Assembly: GCA_900321895.1 (NCBI GenBank)
Contig: ONYB01000053.1
Span: 1 to 8,943, forward strand
Length of the DNA: 8,943 bases
DNA from: an uncultured Brachyspira sp.
GTDB lineage: Bacteria; Cyanobacteriota; Vampirovibrionia; Gastranaerophilales; Gastranaerophilaceae
Reading direction: 5' to 3'
Part shown: positions 1-5,815 of the stretch, one piece after another
Layout of the letters: each line of letters begins with the position of its first letter
How positions within the stretch are numbered: position 1 is the stretch's first letter
The notes under the pieces: generated by a model
The model's database searches: none
Told to the model about the DNA's origin: nothing
The model's input: only the letters and a program-made list of their open reading frames with translations
Made by a program: the position numbers and the translations under genes

Positions 1-1062
1 ACTTGACGGAGCTGTTAATTGAATATAATCACTTAATATTTTAATAACAGAATGAGTCCTCGGTAAATTTTCCGCACTTGTACCTTTTTCTTTTATCAAA
101 TAAGGAATTGCATCCATCCTAAAGATATCAATTCCTAAATTTGTCCAATTAGTAATTGTATCTAAAGCATAATATAAAACCTCAGGATTTTCCCAATTTA
201 TATCAAGCTGAAACGGATAAAAAGTATGGTATAAATAATAGATTTTACCATTAACCGTAACTTTTCTATAATTATTTTCTACATTTTCGGGGAAAATTAA
301 TCTACGTTTTGACACTTTACCATCATCTTCAACATATTCAATAACAGTACCCAGTTTCTCATCCTGATATTTTCTATATTTAGGTTCTTTATCCGTATAA
401 ACGAAATATTTCAATGCACTTTCATCCCCTTGTTCTAATCTTTTAAACCATTCATGTTCAGACGAAAAATGATTTAAAACCAAATCCGCTTTTATTCTAA
501 AGCCATAAGCTTTTGCTTGTTTAACAAAAGATATAAACTCTTTCATTCCACCCAAGTCTTGTCTTACCGTTTGGGGATTTTTAACATCAAAACCTGCATC
601 TTTCATCGGACTATCCGCAAAAGGAAGTATATATAATGTGGTAACACCTAAATTTTTTAAATACTTTAACATCTTAGTTGCATCACTAAACGTATTTGAT
701 TTATTTTGTTGAATAACTCCAAATTGATCAACATAAAACATATAAATAATTTCATTTTTATACCAATCAGAACTTCTTAATAAATCTTGTTGTTTTAATT
801 CTGCAGGTCTAGAATTAACAGACGCAACCACCTTATCCAAAATCACATTATAAATTTCATCAACATTTTCCTTCCCATAAACGTCCTCTATAGCATCTTT
901 AAGTTCTTTTGAAATTTTATCGTCAATTTTATATTCAATATTTTGTTTAGACGAATTCGCAACACTATCAAGTTTTTGATTTAATACATCTGCATAAACT
1001 TGATGCAAAGAACTGCATAAGAAGAAAGAAAATATACAAAATTTTAATAACAGCTTTTTCAT
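1..1062 (-). CDS. Exported GH13 (alpha-amylase superfamily) enzyme, trehalose-synthase-like; C-terminal part outside the window
   Basis: My translation from the ATG at 1062 gives 354 uninterrupted codons to the window edge. Residues 1-24 look like a Sec signal peptide (KK, hydrophobic core, VYA before D25); the C at 16 lacks a proper lipobox. About 75 mostly helical, charged residues follow. The GH13 barrel starts near WYKNEIIY (100-107). Seen motifs: DLVLNH (193-198, region I) and FRMDAIPYL (314-322, region II), with D317 as expected nucleophile. ENLPRTH (331-337) and QLDINWENPEV (285-295) closely resemble trehalose synthase (TreS). The acid/base Glu and third carboxylate would lie beyond the edge. 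TreS interconverts maltose and trehalose, usually in the cytosol, so an exported version is unusual; another alpha-glucan hydrolase or transferase is possible. GFD replaces the usual GYD at 157-159. No strong Shine-Dalgarno or promoter is visible. The gene is AT-richer than its neighbours. The GH13 family is near certain; the exact reaction is not. Confidence 0.88.
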   Translation of the reverse strand, partial: MKKLLLKFCIFSFFLCSSLHQVYADVLNQKLDSVANSSKQNIEYKIDDKISKELKDAIEDVYGKENVDEIYNVILDKVVASVNSRPAELKQQDLLRSSDWYKNEIIYMFYVDQFGVIQQNKSNTFSDATKMLKYLKNLGVTTLYILPFADSPMKDAGFDVKNPQTVRQDLGGMKEFISFVKQAKAYGFRIKADLVLNHFSSEHEWFKRLEQGDESALKYFVYTDKEPKYRKYQDEKLGTVIEYVEDDGKVSKRRLIFPENVENNYRKVTVNGKIYYLYHTFYPFQLDINWENPEVLYYALDTITNWTNLGIDIFRMDAIPYLIKEKGTSAENLPRTHSVIKILSDYIQLTAPSS

Positions 1063-1112
1063 ACTCAAAATATATCACAAAAATACATTTACAAAACTTT
1101 AAGAATTTTAGC

Positions 1113-1185
1113 CGTACGAGACATAAGTAGAACTTGCAACAGTCTGCTTGGAAGGCAGATACTCTACCAACTGAGCTATTTCCGC
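1113..1185 (-). pseudogene. tRNA-Gly (anticodon TCC), 3' third degenerate; probable tRNA pseudogene
   Basis: Read on the minus strand from 1185, GCGGAAA (acceptor 5' strand) is followed by TA and a D arm GCTC/GAGT with loop AGTTGGTA. A perfect five-pair anticodon stem TCTGC/GCAGA then closes loop CTTCCAA, giving anticodon TCC for Gly GGA codons. A five-base variable loop and GCAAG-TTC follow as in a normal T arm. After that the match fails. The T loop reads TTCTACT, with a pyrimidine at position 57. The T-stem return strand TATGT has an A-A mismatch and two G-U pairs. The 3' acceptor strand CTCGTAC forms only about three of seven pairs with GCGGAAA, where TTTCCGC is expected. No CCA is encoded. 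The 5' part is clearly tRNA-derived; whether the molecule is functional is doubtful. The exact 3' end is set by model length only. Confidence 0.72.
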
Positions 1186-1225
1186 ACTAACAATAGATAA
1201 TATATAATAAACACTTTTTGGGTGA

Positions 1226-1254
1226 GAAAAACGTGGTATTTTTCCACTTTTTTC
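1226..1254. repeat. Inverted repeat, possible second terminator hairpin
   Basis: The arms 1226-1236 and 1244-1254 pair over eleven positions with one C-T mismatch, around a seven-base loop. The core is GTGG/CCAC flanked by A5/T5. Because the A and T runs are inside the stem, it could act as a weak terminator in either direction. It lies downstream of the main rpmA terminator and before the tRNA-like sequence. A chance AT-rich palindrome is possible. Confidence 0.4.
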
Positions 1255-1270
1255 AAGCAAAGCTACAACA

Positions 1271-1304
1271 AAAAAGCGACACTGTTTTCACAATGTCGCT
1301 TTTT
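1271..1304 (-). terminator. Rho-independent terminator of rplU-rpmA
   Basis: A perfect 11-bp stem, AAAAAGCGACA (1271-1281) with TGTCGCTTTTT (1294-1304), encloses a 12-base loop that can itself pair TGT/ACA around TTTC. On the minus strand the stem ends in a T run continuing to TTTTTTGTTGT. It starts about 20 bases past the rpmA stop codon. The A/T-flanked symmetry could also stop plus-strand transcripts. Confidence 0.88.
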
Positions 1305-1324
1305 AAATTTATTTGTTTGGTATT

Positions 1325-1579
1325 CTACACTGCGTAAACGCTAACTTGTTTTCTGTCACGTCTGTGTGCTTCAAACTGAACTTTGCCGTCAATTAATGCA
1401 AACAAAGTATCGTCTGAACCGATACCTACGTTGTTGCCAGGGTGAACTTTTGTTCCACGTTGGCGAACGATGATATTTCCGGCTTTAACGATTTCGCCAC
1501 CGAATTTCTTAACGCCTAAACGCTTAGCTTCGGAGTCACGACCGTTACGGGTAGATCCCATACCTTTCTTATGTGCCAT
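1325..1579 (-). CDS. rpmA: 50S ribosomal protein L27
   Basis: This 84-residue protein is full length for bacterial L27, which binds the large subunit with its N-terminal tail reaching toward the peptidyl-transferase centre. The sequence shows the family hallmarks: MAHKKG at the start, GSTRNGRDS (8-16), AKRLGVKK, the IIVRQRGT segment, HPGNNVG and DDTLFALIDG. The start at 1579 is supported by a Shine-Dalgarno AAGGAG about nine bases upstream. The N-terminus lacks the cleavable extension found in Firmicutes, Thermotogae and relatives, so no Prp processing is expected. It is co-transcribed with rplU, 37 bp upstream, and ends shortly before a strong hairpin terminator. The common downstream partner obg is absent. 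Confidence 0.98.
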   Translation of the reverse strand: MAHKKGMGSTRNGRDSEAKRLGVKKFGGEIVKAGNIIVRQRGTKVHPGNNVGIGSDDTLFALIDGKVQFEAHRRDRKQVSVYAV

Positions 1580-1616
1580 TTTTAAATTCTCCTTTTGTTG
1601 TTTTTCTTTTTACTAC

Positions 1617-1964
1617 TTACGCTTCAGCGGTTTCAGCGGCTTTCTTTTGTGCAGATGTTCTGATTTTGTTAATCATTACTCTGGTGAAGCCTTGTCTGTG
1701 ACCTTGTTTTTTTCTGTAACCTTTTTTAGGTCTTTGTTTGAAAACGATAACTTTTTTTGCTTTGTCGTGAGCCAAAACAGTTCCTTCAGCAGATGCTCCT
1801 GATACATAAGGTTGACCTACTTTAGATTTTTTACCGTTTACAATCATGATGATTTTGTCAAATACTACTTTACTGTCTTTTTCAACATCAAGTAATTCAA
1901 CGTCTACGTAACGTCCTTCTTCAACGGGGTATTGTTTTCCACCGGTTTCTACGATTGCGTACAT
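1617..1964 (-). CDS. rplU: 50S ribosomal protein L21
   Basis: This 115-residue protein is slightly longer than typical L21 (about 100-105). L21 is a large-subunit protein that binds 23S rRNA. The sequence opens with MYAIVETGGKQY, the standard L21 start, and carries VGQPYV (residues 49-54) and the basic KQRPKKGYRKKQGHRQ segment (76-91) that matches the conserved L21 rRNA-binding signature region. The last dozen residues form an Ala/Lys/Glu-rich tail, which accounts for the extra length. AAGGAA seven bases upstream of the ATG supports the start. It is the first gene of the rplU-rpmA operon, driven by the promoter at 2059-2087 and preceded by a structured leader. No prp (ysxB) gene lies between it and rpmA. 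Confidence 0.98.
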   Translation of the reverse strand: MYAIVETGGKQYPVEEGRYVDVELLDVEKDSKVVFDKIIMIVNGKKSKVGQPYVSGASAEGTVLAHDKAKKVIVFKQRPKKGYRKKQGHRQGFTRVMINKIRTSAQKKAAETAEA

Positions 1965-1982
1965 GTGTCTTTTCCTTTCAAA

Positions 1983-2018
1983 TGTTGGGTTTCGTAGTGA
2001 GTTAAGTTGACCTCAACA
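1983..2018 (-). promoter_or_regulatory. Candidate leader hairpin before rplU
   Basis: In the untranslated leader, TGTTGAGGT (2018-2010) pairs with ACCCAACA (1990-1983) to give eight pairs with a single bulged A, around a 19-base loop. The hairpin ends about five bases before the L21 Shine-Dalgarno. A competing short hairpin, GTTG-AGGT-CAAC (2017-2006), uses the same 5' bases, so the two exclude each other. Leaders before rplU that respond to L21 are known in some Firmicutes; I do not claim a match to that family. Confidence 0.4.
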
Positions 2019-2058
2019 CATCTTTATTAACGATTTACCCATAGTAATACGTGTTATT

Positions 2059-2087
2059 ATTATCTGCTAAGAGTAAAGTCATGTCAA
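2059..2087 (-). promoter_or_regulatory. Sigma-70-type promoter of rplU-rpmA
   Basis: On the minus strand a consensus -35 TTGACA (2087-2082) is followed by a 17-base spacer and a -10 GATAAT (2064-2059), five of six to consensus. Transcription would start near 2052, leaving a leader of about 88 nt before the L21 ATG. Strength and position suit a highly expressed ribosomal operon. No comparably good promoter is visible in the opposite direction for murF. Confidence 0.82.
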
Positions 2088-2146
2088 GTAGTATTAATAT
2101 TTATTAACTTTTTCCTCTCACGTTTTGTTTGAAGTATCATGTAAAT

Positions 2147-3484
2147 ATGATGTTTAAATTAGAAGAAATTTTGATGGCAACGGGTGCTGAATTAATCAAA
2201 GGCACTGTAGGTGAAGAAAGTTATAATATTTCGACGGATACAAGAACCGTGAAGTCCGGAGAAATCTATCTACCCTTAAAAGGAGCAAGCTTTGATGGTG
2301 AAAATTTTTTGCAAAATGCCATTGATGCAGGTGCTGCGGGGTGTTTTATTACGGGAAAGAATTACCCTGACAATGCCCAAATCGTGTTGAAGGTTGAAAA
2401 CACTCTGCACGCATATTTGAAAATCGCGAATTTTTACAGGAATAAGATTAACCCGAAAGTTGTTGCAATTACCGGAAGTTCGGGCAAAACTACCACGAAG
2501 GAACTTGTTTATTCTGTTGTCAGCGAAAAATTCAAGGCTCATAAAACTTTTTCAAATCACAATAATGAAATCGGATTTTGTCAAACTGTGCTATCAATGC
2601 CTACAGATTGCGAAGTTTTGATTGTTGAAATGGGTATGAGAGGTATGGGCGAGATTGAACTTTTGTCAAAATATTCAGAACCTGATTTTGGAATTATCAC
2701 CAATGCGGGCTCGGCTCACATTGGCAGATTAGGAAGTTTGGATAATATTGCAAAGGCAAAATCCGAGATTGTGACAGGGCTGAAATCTGACGGAACTTTT
2801 ATTTCACAAAATAATGAAAGAATTAAAAAGTTTGCGAATTTTGACGGCGAAAAGATTTTTTATTCGCTTGAGGACGTTGAGATTTTGGAAAGAAATCCGT
2901 CATATTCAAAATTCGTTTATGGCGGAGAAGTCTATGAATTGAATGTTGAGGGTGATTACAATATTGAAAACTCGCTTGCTGCAATAAATCTCGGGCTCAA
3001 GCTTGGCATGACGTATGACGAAATAAAAAAAGGACTTGTTGCTTACAAACCGATTGAAAAACGTTGGGAAATCGAAGAAATCTGCGGATATAAAGTTATA
3101 AATGACAGTTATAACGCAAATCCTGAATCAATGAAGGCGGCAGCCTCAACTTTTTTGCAGTTGTACGAAAATCCGGTGCTTGTATTAGGAAATATGGGCG
3201 AACTCGGAGAAATGGAAAGAGAGCTTCATAGAGGTGTTGGGGAATATTTGGCAAAAATCTCTCCGAAAAATGCAAAATTTTTGACGGTTGGTAATCTTGC
3301 CGAAGAAATAGGAAAACCGCTTGAGGATATCGGGCTTTTTGTAAAGAATTTTGAAAATAATGATGAAGTTTCTAAATATATACTTGCGAATATTAATGCA
3401 GGGAATACAATATTTTTGAAGGCTTCACGAAGTATGAAATTTGAAGAAATTATCGAAAAAATAAAGGGAGAGGTTAGAATATGA
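2147..3484 (+). CDS. murF: UDP-N-acetylmuramoyl-tripeptide--D-alanyl-D-alanine ligase
   Basis: MurF is a cytoplasmic ATP-dependent ligase that adds D-Ala-D-Ala to the UDP-MurNAc-tripeptide, completing the pentapeptide precursor. Counting from 2147 (445 aa, normal for MurF), the sequence shows DTR (31-33, substrate-binding domain), the P-loop TGSSGKTT (109-116), NHNNEIG (137-143), EMG (161-163) and IAKAKSEI, whose second Lys (205) is the expected carbamylated residue. The MurF-typical NDSYNANPESM starts at 319. A longer TTG start at 2129 is open but has no Shine-Dalgarno. ATG 2147 gives the usual MurF N-terminus (MMFKLEEIL), with only a weak, distant GAAG at 2131; ATG 2150 is equally possible. 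The gene heads the wall operon and overlaps mraY by 4 bp (ATGA). It is divergent from rplU. Confidence 0.96.
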   Translation: MMFKLEEILMATGAELIKGTVGEESYNISTDTRTVKSGEIYLPLKGASFDGENFLQNAIDAGAAGCFITGKNYPDNAQIVLKVENTLHAYLKIANFYRNKINPKVVAITGSSGKTTTKELVYSVVSEKFKAHKTFSNHNNEIGFCQTVLSMPTDCEVLIVEMGMRGMGEIELLSKYSEPDFGIITNAGSAHIGRLGSLDNIAKAKSEIVTGLKSDGTFISQNNERIKKFANFDGEKIFYSLEDVEILERNPSYSKFVYGGEVYELNVEGDYNIENSLAAINLGLKLGMTYDEIKKGLVAYKPIEKRWEIEEICGYKVINDSYNANPESMKAAASTFLQLYENPVLVLGNMGELGEMERELHRGVGEYLAKISPKNAKFLTVGNLAEEIGKPLEDIGLFVKNFENNDEVSKYILANINAGNTIFLKASRSMKFEEIIEKIKGEVRI

Positions 3485-4461
3485 TAATGTTAGCGGTGGC
3501 ATTTTTGCTGTCAATGATTTTATGTTTGCTGTTCGGCGTGCCATATATTGATTTTTTGAAAAAGAAAATGATTGGTCAATATGTCAAAGATTGTGCACCG
3601 GAAGCTCATGCAAAAAAACAAGGAACTCCGACAACGGGTGGTGTTTTTATCATCTTGGCGATTATTATTGCATCTGTTATAACCCTTTTGTTGGCACAAC
3701 GAGTGTCAGCTGAAGCTTTAATCGTTTTGTTTACGTTATTGTTCTATACTTTTGCCGGATTTCAGGATGATTACCTCAAAATCAAAGGAAAAGCTAACGA
3801 CGGATTGTCGGCAAGAGGGAAATTGGTTCGTCAAATTGCTATCGCACTTTTGCCAACGATGTACGTGATGATGACATATTCAAACGGAACAACTTTTTCA
3901 ATCTGTTCGCATGTAATTGATTTGAAATGGTTCTTCTTGTTCTTCTCTGTATTTGTAATCACGGGTGCGTCAAATGCTTACAACCTGACAGACGGTTTGG
4001 ACGGTTTGGCGGCTTCTACAGGTGTATTTGCATTTGTTGCAAGTGCAATTATTGCATTATTCAGCGGACATCCTGAAGTTGCGATTATTTCTGCGTCAGT
4101 GGCAGGAGCATTGGTTGGATTTTTGAGATATAACAAACCTAAAGCTCAAGTATTTATGGGCGATACAGGTTCTCTTGCAATCGGCGGTTTGCTCGGAACA
4201 CTTGCAGTTATCAGCAAATTTGAATTTCTTTTAATTTTCTTGGGCGGGGTTTTTGTTGTGGAAACTTTGTCCGTAATCATTCAGGTGACGAGTTTTAAGA
4301 CAACCGGAAAAAGAGTTTTTAAAATGGCACCAATTCATCATCATTTTGAGCTTTGCGGGTGGAGTGAAAAGAAAATTGTTGTTGTTTTCGCTATGATTTC
4401 GGCAATTTTGTCATTTGTAGCGTTAACATTGTTTTATTTGACGGCTAGAGGAATTTTATAA
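3481..4461 (+). CDS. mraY: Phospho-N-acetylmuramoyl-pentapeptide-transferase (MraY)
   Basis: MraY is a polytopic membrane enzyme that transfers phospho-MurNAc-pentapeptide from UDP to undecaprenyl phosphate, making lipid I on the inner face of the membrane. The 326-residue sequence has about ten hydrophobic segments and all landmark motifs: HAKKQGTPTTGG (43-54), the Asp pair D96-D97 in GFQDDYLK, NLTDGLDG (168-175) with D171 and D174, FMGDTGS (225-231) and PIHHHFE (284-290). This full set separates MraY from the related WecA/TagO transferases. The start at 3481 sits seven bases after a strong Shine-Dalgarno, AGGGAGAGG (3465-3473), and overlaps the murF stop, implying translational coupling. 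Length is a little below the E. coli enzyme (360) and near Gram-positive versions. Confidence 0.97.
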   Translation: MIMLAVAFLLSMILCLLFGVPYIDFLKKKMIGQYVKDCAPEAHAKKQGTPTTGGVFIILAIIIASVITLLLAQRVSAEALIVLFTLLFYTFAGFQDDYLKIKGKANDGLSARGKLVRQIAIALLPTMYVMMTYSNGTTFSICSHVIDLKWFFLFFSVFVITGASNAYNLTDGLDGLAASTGVFAFVASAIIALFSGHPEVAIISASVAGALVGFLRYNKPKAQVFMGDTGSLAIGGLLGTLAVISKFEFLLIFLGGVFVVETLSVIIQVTSFKTTGKRVFKMAPIHHHFELCGWSEKKIVVVFAMISAILSFVALTLFYLTARGIL

Positions 4462-4462
4462 T

Positions 4463-5815
4463 ATGTTTACAAATTGGTTTGACAGAAAAATTTTGGTATT
4501 GGGATTTTCAAAAAGCGGAATTGCTGCTGCAAAGTATTTAAACAAGCATGGGGCAGACGTTTTTATAACTGAATTCAAACCGGAAAAAGAAGAAGATAAA
4601 ACTAAAATAACAGAGTTGAGAAATCTTGGAATAAATATAGAGTTTGGCGGACATAGTGACGAATTTATAAAAGATTCCGACATTGCTGTAACAAGCCCCG
4701 GAATTCCTCCGCATAGTGAGATTATGCAACGATTGGCAGATGAAAAAATCCGAGTTATTTCGGAAATTGAACTTGCGGCATCACAGACGGGCAAACCTTT
4801 TATCGCAATCACGGGAACAAACGGTAAAACTACGACAACCGCATTAACTGCACACATTTTGAACAGCGAATATAAGGCTGAACCTTGCGGAAATTATGGA
4901 ATGCCACCGTGCGACTTGATTGACGACACAAGTATTGACTATTTTGTTTGCGAATGCAGTTCGTTCCAGTTGGAATATTCACCGTCTTTCCAACCGCAAA
5001 TTTCTGTTTGGACAAACTTTACTCCTGATCATATTGACTGGCACAAAGGACTGGAAAATTATTTCAAAGCAAAAGCAAGAATTTTCAAAAATCCGCAAGC
5101 TCCTGCGTTTTCTGTTTTGAATGCAAAAGATAAAAAGCTTTTGGAATTTTCAAAAGAGGCTGCCGGTGAAATCTTTATGTTTGGTGATGAAGTCGGCGAA
5201 AATTGTTGTTATGTCAAAAATGATGCAATCTTCTACAAAAGAAACGGGCAAGAAGAACACATTATCGACCTGAAAGACACACCGCTGATTGGAGAACATA
5301 ATTATCAAAACGTCGAATGTGCCGTAATTTGTGCGAAATTGGAAGGAATTTCAAATGGAGATATTCGAACTTCTATAATGTCTTTCAAAGTTCCGGAACA
5401 CAGATTAGAGAAGGTTGCAGAAAAAGACGGAATAACTTATTACAACGATTCAAAAGCTACAAATCCGGAGGCTTCGTTGGTTGCAATTAATTCCTTCAAC
5501 AATCAAAATGTGGTTTTGATTGCGGGCGGACGTGACAAAAATACAGATTTGAAAGAATTTTGCGAAGCTATAAAAAAACATATCAAGACAGTGATTTTGA
5601 TTGGCGAAGCCGCTGACAGGTTTGAAGAAAACCTCAAGAATAACGGTTTTGACAACATAATACGAGAAAACACAATGCAATCAGCAATCGACAAGTCAAT
5701 CGAATTAAAGCCTGACGTTGTATTGCTTTCACCGGCATGTGCAAGCTTTGATATGTTTAGCGGATATGAAGAAAGAGGAAGGGTGTTCAAGGATTATGTC
5801 TTATCAAGGATTTGA
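4463..5815 (+). CDS. murD: UDP-N-acetylmuramoylalanine--D-glutamate ligase
   Basis: MurD is the cytoplasmic ATP-dependent ligase that adds D-Glu to UDP-MurNAc-L-Ala. The protein is 450 aa, standard for the family. Seen in order: an N-terminal Rossmann-like domain opening with ILVLGFSKSG (10-19) and the TSPGIP motif (77-82), which bind the UDP part; the P-loop TGTNGKTTT (117-125); ECSSFQLE (164-171); NFTPDHIDWH (185-194); FKAKARIF, where K204 is the expected carbamylated Lys; GEHNYQN (277-283); PEHRLE (311-316); NDSKATNPEA (328-337); GGRDKN (355-360); and the C-terminal SPACASFDMF (423-432), diagnostic of MurD. A Shine-Dalgarno AGAGGA lies ten bases before the ATG. The gene starts 1 bp after the mraY stop and overlaps the ftsW start by 20 bp. 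Confidence 0.97.
   Translation: MFTNWFDRKILVLGFSKSGIAAAKYLNKHGADVFITEFKPEKEEDKTKITELRNLGINIEFGGHSDEFIKDSDIAVTSPGIPPHSEIMQRLADEKIRVISEIELAASQTGKPFIAITGTNGKTTTTALTAHILNSEYKAEPCGNYGMPPCDLIDDTSIDYFVCECSSFQLEYSPSFQPQISVWTNFTPDHIDWHKGLENYFKAKARIFKNPQAPAFSVLNAKDKKLLEFSKEAAGEIFMFGDEVGENCCYVKNDAIFYKRNGQEEHIIDLKDTPLIGEHNYQNVECAVICAKLEGISNGDIRTSIMSFKVPEHRLEKVAEKDGITYYNDSKATNPEASLVAINSFNNQNVVLIAGGRDKNTDLKEFCEAIKKHIKTVILIGEAADRFEENLKNNGFDNIIRENTMQSAIDKSIELKPDVVLLSPACASFDMFSGYEERGRVFKDYVLSRI

Noticed and set aside
69..78. Ten-base match TTTCCGCACT shared with the tRNA 5' end (1179-1188), a possible attachment-site repeat
   Set aside because: The copy at 69-78 is in the coding frame of a conserved GH13 motif (SAENLP). 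A ten-base match between two places in 9 kb is expected by chance, and no integrase is present.
1470..1802. 110-codon open frame on the plus strand across rpmA and rplU
   Set aside because: It is antisense to two certain ribosomal protein genes, and its low-complexity F/S/C-rich translation is typical of a shadow frame.
2072..2100. Possible plus-strand promoter for murF with -10-like TAATAT at 2095-2100
   Set aside because: The hexamer at the correct -35 distance (agtaaa) is far from consensus, and the region is AT-rich enough to give such -10 matches by chance.
2129..2146. TTG start extending MurF by six residues
   Set aside because: There is no ribosome-binding site before it, and the ATG at 2147 or 2150 gives the normal MurF N-terminus.
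4456..4857. 133-codon minus-strand open frame opposite murD
   Set aside because: It lies entirely over the conserved murD N-terminal region, has no Shine-Dalgarno or recognisable motif, and is best read as a shadow.
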